64,000 bases of DNA, taken from positions 3,824,501 to 3,888,500 of the forward strand of contig JAQQWL010000006.1 of NCBI GenBank assembly GCA_038363925.1, read 5' to 3'. A program made the translations under genes and the position numbers. The notes under the pieces were generated by a model that was not told where the DNA came from, made no database searches, and worked only from the letters and a program-made list of their open reading frames with translations. The DNA is from Apiospora phragmitis. Taxonomy: Eukaryota; Ascomycota; Sordariomycetes; Amphisphaeriales; Apiosporaceae. Shown here one piece after another: positions 1 to 11,258 of the stretch; positions within the stretch are counted from its first letter, which is position 1; every line of letters begins with the position of its first letter.

Positions 1-803
1 GTAAACAGCCACGCCAATCCTTCGCGACGGTGTCTCAAGAACCCGTATGATAGAGAGACCAAGCCGGGAATCACACGCCTTTTCGACGTGGCAGCCTGGG
101 TATGTCTCGATATTTTGTGGCTAGGCGTTATAAGTAGTTCGTATGGGGAGGCAGTTGGCGCTTGTGGAGGATATCCAGGAACGCGCCGGCCTGCCAAAAC
201 TCAAGCGTAGCGTGTTGTGGCATTCGACTTTGAGAACGAGCTTGGGTCGTAGTGAGGATAGCCTGGACACAATATATTCAGCCGTACCAAGAGTGTAGAT
301 TGTAACGACCCTGGAGTCAATTGTGGTAGCGGCGAGTCGCAACGGCAGAAACACAATCCAAGGGGATCATGAGTGTAGAAGCAGGCAGCATAGCTTTTCG
401 ACGGCTGCGAAGAATGAAAAAAAAAAAAAAAAAAAAGAGAGACAGAGCCTCCAACTACGGAAGAAACATCTTTGTCGTCGCATCTGCTGGAACTGGAACG
501 CTTCAATCATCAAGATCAGGAACGACAGCGGAAGAATTCCGTACCGTAGGCATAATAATGCAGCTAGAGCTATGATCCATGCTTGTCTACCTAACCACTT
601 CGCTCAATTTTGACTGGTCGTCTCGCGATCCTCAAACACTTCCTATTCTCGAGGAAGGCTATAACATTGGTTTTAGAGATTGAATCAATATCCGAGATCT
701 CGTGATTGCTCTATACTTCTTCTACGAATCTGAAAAGACCCCTTGCGACTTGAGAACGCCAACTGCGGACCAATACCAATCCCAATATAGGCGACTCTCA
801 GAC
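1..803. other. gene-free stretch with poly-A run
   Basis: No open frame here looks like a protein. The only clear structure is an A homopolymer of about 20 bases at 417-436. The segment just before 804 would be the promoter and 5' leader of the small membrane protein gene. Confidence 0.5.
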
Positions 804-1199
804 ATGGCGCCACCTTCGTGGTCCAAGTCGGCCTACATCTGGCACGCCATCATCGAGACTCCGGCAGCCCTCAGCTTCATTCTAACCCCGGAGAAGCAAT
901 TACCTGGATGTTCACCAGCAGCAGAGCTGATCTTGAGGCAATATGGTGGTCTGTTGCTCTCCACCGTCCTCTTATCTGTCGTGATGCTGGTTTCTCCGAA
1001 AGGGGCTCGTCGATCCAACGGATTCTTTGCTGCTGCTCTTGGGAGTTATCACCTCTGGCCAGTCTATCGCGCTTATATGCGTCTCACGTCCGACGTGGGC
1101 GGGGACGTAGCCGCTCCGTCGACCTTGGGCGGCCCAACTGTGCATATAGCGGCGCATTTGGTTGCTTTAGCATTGTTCTCGGTTGCAGCTTTCTGTTGA
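804..1199 (+). CDS. small hydrophobic membrane protein, unknown function
   Basis: Single-exon frame of 131 aa. I take the ATG at 804 because the 34 codons open upstream of it begin with GTG and are not protein-like. It has two clear hydrophobic segments (about residues 47-64 and 112-131) and a weaker one around 72-90, so it is probably a membrane protein with two to four spans. The N-terminal block around residues 13-25 (HAIIETPAA) and the QYGGLLLST block resemble small uncharacterised membrane proteins of filamentous fungi, but I cannot name a family. It lies upstream of and co-directional with the MLP1 gene; nothing links their functions. A short spurious frame is the alternative, but the amino-acid composition argues for a real protein. 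Confidence 0.6.
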   Translation: MAPPSWSKSAYIWHAIIETPAALSFILTPEKQLPGCSPAAELILRQYGGLLLSTVLLSVVMLVSPKGARRSNGFFAAALGSYHLWPVYRAYMRLTSDVGGDVAAPSTLGGPTVHIAAHLVALALFSVAAFC

Positions 1200-2182
1200 G
1201 TGAAAGTGCTGCTGGCTTGATTTCAGGAAATGGCCTTACATTCACGGTTAAGTTGATCTGCGGATTAGAATATATGATAGCGACGTGTACATTACAGAGC
1301 TCGTTCACTGACCGCTCTGTCCATGGGACTGAATACAACATTATCCAGTACCTAATGTGATATTACTTGGAACCTACCATACCTAGCTGTAGAGATGTCA
1401 TTACAATGATCTTAATTGACCAATTTGGCCAATGTCTTCCCCGAAAAGCCGCCGTTTATTCCATAGTGAGGAACAATTCATCTCTTGGCCAACAATTTGA
1501 ATAATTCCTCGCCCAATATCTCTCTTTGATGATACCAGTCTGGCGGTACGGCAAGGAAGAGGTAAGTGACGTCTAGGCTGAAAAATTGGGGAGGCTGGAA
1601 TGAAAAGCAAAGTGGGCCTGGAGAACCAGCACATCAGCTCAGGCGCTAGTTGGTTAAGGTTAGCGCAAGTAAGCTGCCCGTCAACCGTCAGTGCCAGTGC
1701 CAGTACCGGTACCTAATCGCTCTGGTACCTAGCAACAACAGCCTTGCCTTACCGTTGCAGCAGTCCAGTCGCGCCTTCCATTCCGAAAACAGAGCATCGA
1801 GTTGGAGCTCCAGCCAACCTTCAAAGCAAATTCTCATCTCTTTCGACTTTTGGCGACCTGCCATTTCCTTCGCATCCACCACCTTTCAGTCGGCCAACCT
1901 CGATCTCGCCGCTTGTTCTGGTCGGCAGGTTTTACGCGACTGTCATTCCTTTTACCCAACTCTTTTCTTTTCGTTCTCGCGTGTGTCGTCGATTCCACGC
2001 CAGGGATAGCAAATCTTTTTGTTTGCACTGCGTACTACGTGGGGTCTGCTACTCTTCCATCGCGACAAATCATTCCACGTCGCCATCGCACTCCCCCAGC
2101 GACATTTCTCGATCCGACATTGCCGCTCGATCTTCCCATCGACTGCCCATGACACCAAGCTCGGCTGCTCGACATCGATAAG
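1200..2182 (+). promoter_or_regulatory. intergenic region and 5' leader of the MLP1 gene
   Basis: About 1 kb without a convincing gene. From about 1830 to 2150 the plus strand is rich in pyrimidines and TCGCC/CATTCC runs, typical of the core promoter and 5' UTR of filamentous-fungal housekeeping genes. No TATA box is obvious. Open frames here lack protein-like composition. Confidence 0.4.
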
Positions 2183-5100
2183 ATGGCCGCCGCCCATGTC
2201 GATATCGGCTACCTGGCGGCCCATCTGGGCACGCCAGAGGACACACTGATTTCAGTCACCACCAACCCGACCGCCGACCTCGTCAACGCCGTCTTGGCGG
2301 CTGTCATGACAAAGGCCCACGACTATGATGGCTTGTACTCGCAGAAGCTGCAGTTGGAAGTGGAGCTCGAGACAAACGTTCGAGGTGCTGAAGCTCAACG
2401 CGATCGCAGCAACGAAACCGCCAAGAAGGCGCTCAAAGATGTCGAGGAAATCCGCGAGAAATTGAAGCAGGAAGGTAAGCTACATATCACACACAGAGTC
2501 AAACTACCACCATGTCCGCATTTGGGCCTCACGTCCCATCAAAATCCTACTTCACCGCCGACATGGAACTAACGGTACCTTCTCAGAAACGACCCGGCAG
2601 AGTCTGGAAAACGAACTTCAATCTGTTAAATCATCAAGCAGCACTTCGGCCGCCGAAGTTGACACGTTGCGCGCCCGCATAAGCTCCCTTGAGCTTTCGA
2701 ATCGTGATACTCTTGCCATCATCGAGACCAAAAACAAAGCGAATGACAGTCTCTCGCAAGAGCTGCAGGCGCAGCACCAGAAGAACTTGAAGCTTGCGCA
2801 AGAGGTTGCGACCTTGCAACAGTCTATACAGTCGGCCCAAGCTGCTGCTACTACCGTCAAATTCAGGGAACAGTCACTTCAACAACAGCTAGCAATGGCG
2901 CAAAGCAGTGCCGACTTCTACGAGACCGAGACAAAGAAGAAGCAGGAAGAGGCACTCAAGTACCGAAAGGAGAAGGGCGCACGTTTGAGCGAACTTCAGA
3001 ACAAGGTCAACGACCTGACGGGCGAACTCGATGCCAAGACACGTACCGAGCAGCAACTCCGGAAGCATCTAGAGCAGGCTCAGAACAAGACTGAGGAGGT
3101 TCTCTCCACGTTGCAGCGTGAGAGAGAGGCTTTTGCGCGTAAGGAACAGAGCTACAACCAAGATCTTGAGTCCCGGGAACGACTTGTGCAGTTGAAGGAC
3201 GAGCTTCTCCAGAGCCAGAAGAAACGATTGTTGGAGGTGGAGTCAAGAGTCGACATGGTTAAGAAGGAAGGCGAAGATGCTGTCAGAAACGCTCATGCGC
3301 AGTTGGCACAGGCTCAGCAGAACTACGACCAAGCTACAGCTGAGGTGGAAAGTCTGCAGGCCGAGATTGCACGACTTCAGGAGTCTGCGCGAACAGCCGC
3401 CTCTCCACCTCCCGGTTCGGCACCCCAGACTCCTCGACCCATGAACGGTTCCATGTTCGGACGTCCCAGTTCGCCGTTTGGAACGCCTGCTTCTGCCAGA
3501 AAATCCACGACTTCGGCCACACAAGCGATCTCAGAGAACGCCACCTTGAGGAATCAACTTTCGAGTGTGCGATTCGAGAATCAAAAGCTTCGCGAGGAGA
3601 TTGACGATATGATGAGTCAGTTGGAGGCTAAGATTCCTGAGATAGATGAACTGTCTTCTGAGAATGTTCGTCTGCAAAAGGAGATCCAAAATATGTCTCA
3701 CCTGTCCGACGAAAGCTTCAAGGAGCGAGACGTCGCGAAGAAGGCGGCCAAGAAAGCTGAGGTTGCCTTGTCCAATGCCCAAGTTGAAGGAAACATCCTA
3801 CGCAGCCAGCTGAGGGACCTCAGTGCCCAATTGCAGATGATGATCTTCAACTTGGAGCATCGCGACCAAGAATTGACACTCGATGAGACACTACAACTCC
3901 AACGCATCGCCCGCGCCGATGGCTTCACAAATGACGATATGTCTGATGTTGATACGCTAGTCACCGAGCGTTTGGTTGTATTCCGTGACGTCAAGGATCT
4001 GCAAGAGAAGAACCAGGAACTTCTTAAGATCATTCACCAACTGTCTGAGGAGATGAAGAACGACGCGGAGGCCTCAGAAAAGCAACAGGCCATTGAGGAT
4101 CACAATGAGAATGTCCGCTTAAAAGAACAGATCAAGGAGTTTGAAGACCGTCTCAGGACTTTTGCTGCCAGAACCAAGAGCATCATGTCGGAGCGTGACA
4201 TGTTCCGTCGTATGGTTGAGGAGCGGGTATCAGCCGAGGAGATGTCATCTGCTTTGGGTAGAGACAGCAACGTGCTGGCGAGCATCGAGCAGAATTCCGT
4301 CGCCGGCGAAGATGCCTCTGATTACACGACTCTGCTTAGAGATCTTCAACAAAACTTCGATGCTTATCGCAATGAGCAGAAAATCGACAGAGAAACGCTG
4401 AACAGACAACTTAGCGAGCTTTCTACTACCAAGAACAACCTACAGCTTGAGATTGCCAAGACCAATAGCCAGCTTTTCTCTCTCCAGGAGCGGTTCAACA
4501 TGCTACAAAGCAATTTCGAGTCAGCCCAAAGCGAGAACAAGGAATTGCAGAAGAGGATCCAGGCTCAAAGCGAGTCGGCCGCCCGGCAGGATACACGGAC
4601 TCAGCAAGCCATCGAGGAGCTAGTTGAAACCAAGGGCCAACTGGAAAGCACTCGCAAGGAGATTGCAAACCTACGGATGGAGAAGAACATGTACCAAGAA
4701 ATGGAAAAGCGACTCAACAAGACCAACGAAAGCCTCATGGAGGAGAAGTCACGCCTCAATGGTTTACTTGCAACACATGAAAACCTCCGGAATGAGCGTG
4801 ACATAAGCGAAGCGGAGCTCAAGCGTCGCTCCCAATCCGAGATCGAAGCTCTGCAGGCCGAACTAAGCTCTGTCAGAAAGAAGTTGAACGACGAGCAAGA
4901 GGAGAACAGGAAGTTACAGCAGCGCAAAGAGTACGACACGCAACAACTTCAGAAGCGCATCGATGAGCTTTCAACGAATCTCAGCAAGATCCGTGAAGAG
5001 CTTGTCGCCACTAAGACAATGAAAGACAATCTTCAGGTGCGCAACGACGAGTTGACCATCCAGCTGAACAGCGCCACCGAGAAAGCTGAGCGACTTCAGC

Positions 5101-8100
5101 CTCGGCCCACCCCCAGACCAGGTACTGCCGCTGCCGGTATGGACCAAACAGGTGGACTGGACGCAGATGAGCGCATCCAGGAGCTTATCCACGAAGCTGC
5201 TGACTTGAAACGCGACCTTGATTTGACCAAATCTCAGCTGGAGAACGCCAAACTTCAGAATGATGAATACAAGGAACTCACTGAAGCGATTGAAGAGGAT
5301 CTCCGGACTATAACGACCAGCCAAGATGAATACGCTGCGAGTATGGATGCACAGCTGGCCGCGAAGGATGGATCCATCAAGGAGCTCGAACAACGTGTAG
5401 AAGAGATCTCTGCTGAACTTGCTAGATCCAACAGCGAGTTATCTACTCTCCGCGACTCACAGAATGAAGTGGCTCAACGCTTCCAAGACGAAAAGGCTAT
5501 CCTGGATGAAGAGATCAAGCGCCTTAAGGATCAGGAGGTCAACTACAGCGAGACTGCCCGTTATCACCAAGAGGATTTGCGAACCCAGGCGGAGATTGCC
5601 AGTAACGCTCAGCACGCTTATGAGAATGAAGTCACCAAGCATGGAGAGACAGCCAAGTCTCTATCTACAACACGCGAGCAATACAACCAGCTGAAGACGG
5701 AAGTAGCCACTTTGAGAGTCGAGGCGGAGTCGGCTCGCGCAACTCTTTTGCAAAATGAGAGCTCTTGGGAGGATCGTCGCAAGAGGATGGAACAGGAGCT
5801 TTCCGAGCTGCGGGCTAGACACGATGGGGCGGATGCACAGAACAAATTACTGCATCAGCAGCTTGACAGTGTTTCGTCGCAAGTTGCGGCATTGCAACAA
5901 AACCGTGCGGCCATGGGCGAATCGCTGGAAGCCATCGATGCGCAGCCATCTTCATCCTCTGAGAGTCAACTACGCGAGCTTGCCAGCTATCTTCGTCGCG
6001 AGAAAGATATCCTTGAGGTTCAATACGATCTCAAGCTGAGCGAGGCCAAACGCTTGCAAGAACAGCTGGACTACACCCAGTCCCAGCTCGACGAGGCTCG
6101 ACTGAAGCTTGAGCAAGAGCGACATGCCAACTCCGATAGCCAACGTGCGTCCATGTCTCACAAAGATCTGATGAACAAGCTTGAAGAGCTTAATGTCTAC
6201 CGGGAAAGCAACGCCGTCTTGAGGGAGCAAACCCGCAAGGCTGAGGAACAACTCGCAACGAAGTCGACAGCGATCGCCGAATTGGAATCCAAGATCCAGC
6301 CGCTGGAAGCGACGATTGAGGAATTGCAAAGCCAACAGGCCTTCAAGGAAGCTGAGATCAAACAGCTCCACGAAGACCGGGACCGCTGGCAGAAGCGAAC
6401 GGAAGATATCTTGGCCAAACATGGGCGCACCGATCCAGCGGAAGTTGAGGAACTCAAACAGTCTGTCGCCGCTTTGGAAACAGAAAAGACTGCGCTGCAA
6501 GAAGCCGAATCCAAACTCAAGGAGAGAGTACAGGAGCTCGAGAAGGAGGTGGAGGAGAGTGAAACCAAGCTCAGCAACAGGCTGGCACAGCAGAAAGAGA
6601 ACTTCACAAACCAGTTCAAGCAGAGGCTTAGTACGGCGAGGCAGGCACAGACTGATGCAATCAACGAGAAGGCCACCATCATGTTTGAACGAGACAAACT
6701 TCAGAACCAGCTCCAGGATGCCAACACACAGCTGACGTCGACACGGGAAGAGTTGGAATCTGAGAAGAAGGAACGCCTGGCTGCCGCAGAGCAAATCAAG
6801 AGCTTCCAGGCGCAGGTACAGTCACTACAAGAAGAGGCATCGCGAAGCAAGGATCCGGCACCATCAGCTGCCACTGACGCACCTCCGGCTGCAGAAGAAG
6901 GTATTGCTGCAAGCACCGAGAACGCGACGGAGCTTGAGAAGCAACTCGCCGAAGCCAGATCTGAACTTGAGAATGTTAGCACTCAGAAAGCTTCCATTGA
7001 GCAAGAACTTGAAGCCCTCCGCAGCCAGCTTGAGTCTACTATTGCTGAAAGAGACCAGGCGTTGGCTCAAGCACAAGCTGGTGCATCGGATACCGATGTC
7101 ACCATGGAGAATGGTACTACTCCTGTTCCTTTGTCCGATGCTGAGCGTCAAGCACTCGAGAAGAAGATTGCGGAAGCGGAAGCAAAGGCAGCTGAGCTCG
7201 AGGCCAAGGCCCGCGAACTGGAGGAGAATGAGCAGAACCGACTTCATCAGCGAAGTGAGAAGATGAAGGCGCAGCTGAACACCAAGCTGAAGGAGAAGGC
7301 CGCCCAAATGGACGCAGAAAGGGAGCAGTTCAAGCAGGAGAAAGACAAGCTGCAAGAGCAATTCAAGCTGCAACTCGAACAGGAAAGAAAGATATGGGAG
7401 GTTGAGCAGGGTTCGACGCCAGCTGACACAAAGCCGCCTGCAACGCCATCGAAAACACCTGTGCCAGGCACTCCCAGCGGAACGCCAGCGATACCCACCA
7501 ATCTCGAGAACGAAGCAGAGGTTAGGGACTTCATCGCCAAGAACCCGACAGTAAAATCCATCTTGGCCAACAACATCAAGTCAAAGATCGCCCAGGAGAC
7601 GAAGAAGTTGAAGGATGAATGCGAGCAGTTGCATGTGCCAAAGGCCGAAGTTGACCTTAAGATTGCCCAGGCCAGGGAACAAGCACAGAAGCTGATCCAG
7701 TCGAAGACCACTTTGCAAGTCAATATGGCCGACAACAAAGCGCGAGCTGCCGCCGCCAAGCTGACTGTGGTGGAGACAGCTGCCAAGGAGACACCACAAC
7801 GCCCAGTCGTCGAGGTTTGGGCAATTGCCAAGGATGCAAAGGCACCTACGCCAGCGCCCAAACAGCCGGCGCCTGGTACCGCGTTGCCTGCAGCATCGAC
7901 GTTGCCATCGGCACCAAAAGCTCCACCAGGTAAGCCGAGAGCTCCATCAGGAAGTTCCTTGATCCTTGCTAACATGAACACAGCAACTGAATCAGCCCCC
8001 AACGGCGCACCATCTCAGGTCGCTAAGCCCGCTGCTGGTTCATCTTTGCCCAAACTTGCTTCGGCCCCCGCCAATCCTTTCGTGTCTGTGAACGCGTCTA

Positions 8101-8407
8101 ACTCTAGCACTGCGCAACCGCAACCATCTTCGTTGCCCCAGGCCCCACCTGCACAACCGAAGAGTAACATCCCCGCTCCTGGCATTCAAACTAGGAGTGG
8201 GCTCCGGCAACCGAGCGGCCCATACCAAGCACCACGGGGCGGTGCTGCCAGAGGTGGTCGCGGCGGAGTCCGTGGTGGAATGCAGGTAGAGTAAGCTTGA
8301 ATGCTGCTGCCGGCGACTTCCAGCCAGGTAACAAAAGGCCTCGAGGAGAGTCTGACGCCGGTGCTGGCGCCAAGAGACAGAGGGGTGGCGGCCCTGCTGG
8401 CCAATAG
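2183..8407 (+). CDS. MLP1: nuclear-pore basket protein, TPR/MLP1-type coiled-coil
   Basis: Exon 1 is 2183-2474; a 112-nt GT-AG intron (2475-2586) joins in frame to exon 2 from 2587. The product is an almost continuous coiled coil (Leu/Glu/Gln/Lys heptads) of about 1,700 residues. A Pro/Ser-rich break lies near 3400-3520, and the tail is low-complexity Ala/Pro then RG-rich. This architecture is that of TPR/MLP1/MLP2 proteins, which form filaments on the nuclear face of the pore and act in mRNA quality control and SUMO-protease tethering. The uninterrupted frame stops at 8294 (1,999 aa), but the -1 frame continues to a TAG at 8405-8407 with a tail (LNAAAGDFQPGNKRPRGE and a second KRQRGGG block) resembling fungal MLP1 ends. 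One missing G near 8285 restores 2,037 aa, so the end is given as 8407. Identification is by architecture and tail, not by a search. Confidence 0.9.
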
Positions 8408-8799
8408 AGCTCCCGGCCCGGTGACCACTCCGATGCCGACTCGCTTGCTAATAGACTGAGACGTAATTCGAGGGGCCAGTAGGTTAGACTGGCTTTGGAT
8501 GGAAGGAGGAGATGAAATGTATACACACTATTATGTACTATGACGGTTGACAAGAAGAAAAGTCACGGGTTGGTTTCCTTGTTTCTATTGAAAAGTGAAG
8601 AGGGCGGTTCAGTCTGGTTAAGAACAGCGAGCAGGCACGAAGCTTGCCTTGTGCGATATGGTGTTCAGGTTGCTATTTGCTTGCATGCAGCGCTCAATGC
8701 TGTAAAAGTGTTAACATAAATAAAAAGGTTCCTTTGTTATACAGTCTAATTCCTAACTTCTTGACACTTGCCTTGATGCTATTTATCTCCGTTCTCCTA
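8408..8799. other. MLP1 3' UTR and intergenic spacer
   Basis: No gene seen. AT-rich sequence after about 8560, including AATAAA-like motifs near 8717, is compatible with polyadenylation of the MLP1 transcript. Confidence 0.4.
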
Positions 8800-9490
8800 C
8801 TAATCTAGCAAGATTACCTTCGTGCTGCTGCTCCTGGCCAGTGCTGTCCTGGTGTTCTTGGCAGCATTCGCCATGCCGCTGCTCGTCTCCTTGTCACCCC
8901 TTATCGGTGCATGCTCAAATCCGTGGTATAGCCCCGCCAGAAGCGATCCCTCCCACAATGGGGCCTTGGTAGATGGTGCGATCACCACCAACAGGAACGC
9001 CAGTCCGAGGACTTGTACCCCAATGGGCAGGGCCAGCCACGCCCAGCGCACCACCACCACGGTCTCGTAGGTGGTGGTCATCCTGTCCCGGTGGCCGTCT
9101 CGGCTGTCTTGGTAATGTATAATGTATATCTGGTTCAGGGCGGCTGCCGTGGGCTCCATGACCTGCGAAAGAGAACGTACTCGGGCGCGCTTCGTGATGT
9201 CCTCGTTGGACTCCCACGGGGATGAGTATACCGGGTCGGTAGAGCCTCCCGGCTATATTACTCATGGTGCTTATACCGCTCAGTCGCGCTGCTATGTCTT
9301 GTGCCTGTGGCGACTTGGAATTGGTGCAGAATGTCATGGTGATGGGGTCTGAAAGAACGAGACGTTGCCGTCAGTGGTTCGAGGCTGTCCTGCGATGGAG
9401 ACCAAGTCGTCTTCACTGTTCGGGGGTCCAGCACCAGGAATCTTTGCCCTCTAAACTCCGTGCTGCACGTTCATCTTGGTAGAATCTCCC
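8800..9490 (-). pseudogene. C-terminal remnant of a DUF3176 membrane protein
   Basis: The minus-strand frame 9159-8800 contains a stretch typical of the C-terminus of fungal DUF3176 proteins: VRWAWLALPIGVQVLGLAF, a single membrane span, then a W-x-GSLLAGLYHG-like block. Upstream the homologous-looking text is split. The residues before it (SSPWESNEDITKRA) continue in the same frame to about 9240, where a TAG interrupts. The segment MTFCTNSKSPQAQDIAARLS (9337 downward) lies in another frame, and DDLVSIAGQPRTTDGNVSFF (above 9340) in a third. No large N-terminal domain is present; DUF3176 proteins are usually several hundred residues. I read this as a truncated, frame-broken relic. An unrecognised intron could explain one of the breaks. 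Confidence 0.5.
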
Positions 9491-9808
9491 ATGCTCATTC
9501 AGGGGCTATTTATGGTGTTGGTGAGCTCCGCCAAGTCACCGAAGGCGGCGAAGCACGCACGGCACGCCCTTTGAATAGTTAAAGTGTTCTTCATCTTTCT
9601 TAGTTGCACTGGTTTCCCCTTAATTGAAGAAGTAGTCTTTGCCGTAAGAAGCTCTAGATTTTATGTAGTCTATGTTTATATATCCAATTATGTACGTGTA
9701 TAGTCCCTCTTTGAACACGTTATTTACCTTTTGTTTTCGACCCTTATCTCTTCCACTCAGGATTACCTACTTCGTCCGAAAACGAAACCCCTTCCCTTGA
9801 AAGACAGT
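9491..9808. other. AT-rich spacer
   Basis: No gene seen. Moderately AT-rich between the DUF3176 remnant and the 257-aa gene. Confidence 0.4.
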
Positions 9809-10582
9809 CTATCTTGCTGCAATCATGTACTTGAAACCATGCGGACAAGGCTCGTATGGACACCAGTGATCCACATCGAGCAGCTGGATATGTTTGCAAG
9901 GGCAATAGTGATCGTCTCCAGGGCGCACATTCTCGTGCTTACAAGGACAGTAATGATCCATCAAGAACTCCTCTTGCCAACGGGGACGATCGAAAGCAGG
10001 CTGACCACGTCCTAAACCCCCGGTAGCACCCTCTTCAGGCATGTATTCGTTGCGGTGTTCGTTATGCTTCCAGAGCTCGAATATACGCTCGTCGCTATCG
10101 CAGATGTACTTCCTAGTACCCAGGTCCATGAGCCCTGTCGGCGAGCCTATGGCATCGGCTTTCACGTAGATGTGCCCTTGCACAACGGCGTGGGTCTCAC
10201 TGGTGCCAAAAACTACGGTGATGTGACTGTCCTTTCTGATGTACTTCCACTGGACGAAATTGCCGTCGTCGTCGTAGAGTGGGATCTTTCTGCCATATCT
10301 GTCGTATGCGTAGCCGTAGTTATGAACCCCAGACCTAATCCAGGCGTGAGTCGCACCTACCATAACCGCAGCTCTCTGGACAATTTCCTCTATCGCTACC
10401 TTTGGGGCCATGATCTCCTCTGGTAGCCTATATACCCAGATTGCTGCAGGGTCAGCCAGCTGCCCTGAGCCTATTGGTTCAACCTCTCCCGCTGGTTCGT
10501 ATTTGGGCGGCCTGCCAGGTGGGAAGGGCATCCCAATATCCCACCTGTTGTCTTGTGCAATCGCAGTGTTGTATTGAGCCAT
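9809..10582 (-). CDS. unknown protein with repeated C-P-C-K-H tail
   Basis: Uninterrupted minus-strand frame of 257 aa starting at a true ATG (10582). No signal peptide or membrane span. The middle (around VVFGTSETHAVVQGHIYVK) is a compact, protein-like segment resembling uncharacterised proteins of filamentous fungi. I cannot assign a family. The last 50 residues hold three diverged copies of a D-H-[YW]-C-P-C-x-H unit (two DHYCPCKH copies and a DHWCPYEPCPHG copy), spaced 15-18 residues apart. Clustered Cys and His of this kind often bind zinc, but that is inference. No neighbouring gene suggests a role. The flanks are AT-rich and its closest neighbour is a pseudogene, so it sits in a low-constraint region. 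Confidence 0.65.
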   Translation of the reverse strand: MAQYNTAIAQDNRWDIGMPFPPGRPPKYEPAGEVEPIGSGQLADPAAIWVYRLPEEIMAPKVAIEEIVQRAAVMVGATHAWIRSGVHNYGYAYDRYGRKIPLYDDDGNFVQWKYIRKDSHITVVFGTSETHAVVQGHIYVKADAIGSPTGLMDLGTRKYICDSDERIFELWKHNEHRNEYMPEEGATGGLGRGQPAFDRPRWQEEFLMDHYCPCKHENVRPGDDHYCPCKHIQLLDVDHWCPYEPCPHGFKYMIAAR

Positions 10583-11258
10583 AATAGCTAGTAATTGGTA
10601 TATTTGGAAGGGAATGTGCTGTGCTGTCTAATCTTCAATGTTCTGTCGATCTATGCTGCATCTAAGGCAGGGCATATCACAATCCTATAATTATAGCCAT
10701 GGTAACTAAGGGTGTAGTTCTATATATCCAGTCTTTAGCATAGAAGATACTTCGTCTTTGACTATATTACTTTTGTCTATTATCAGATAGAGGCTAGAAC
10801 TTTGGCCACAAGTTGTGGCGCGTAGTAACAAAGAGAAACCATGTCAATGATTTGAGGATTCTCGAGGAGAATTGACTGATAGGGGACATGGTCTATCATT
10901 CAATTCACAGTGAAGCCTATTACATGAGGTTTGGCCAAAGTACCTCCCAAGCGGATGCAAACGGGTGTGGACAAAGACATTGGGTTTCAAGTGGGGGTGC
11001 TTTTCTTTGTCTCCTTTATTACGGATACTAAGAGTTCCATTTCAAGGGAGCTGTTCAGTGGCCTTTACACCCACAACTATCCCAACAACACCGAGAAAGG
11101 CTCTGGTTTGATTGTCCTGTTTCCAGTAATTTGCTCACAATACCCAAACGCCGCTTGCTGAAGCCTACTGGGATAACCCCCGGATTAGACAACAATACGC
11201 TCGTCGAAATACTTGTGTATGTCACTTCTGAGTCATCTTTGGAGCCAACCCGCAGAAG
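10583..11258. other. AT-rich intergenic region, divergent promoters
   Basis: Lies between the divergently transcribed 257-aa gene and the kinase gene, so it must hold both promoters. Short runs such as ATATCC and TATAATTATAG occur near 10685-10730. No gene seen. Confidence 0.4.

Noticed and set aside
2618..7373. Long minus-strand open frames opposite the MLP1 gene, up to 274 codons
   Set aside because: They mirror the heptad-rich coding strand (Leu/Phe/Cys-rich antisense of Glu/Gln/Lys codons) and lack their own start context or family match.
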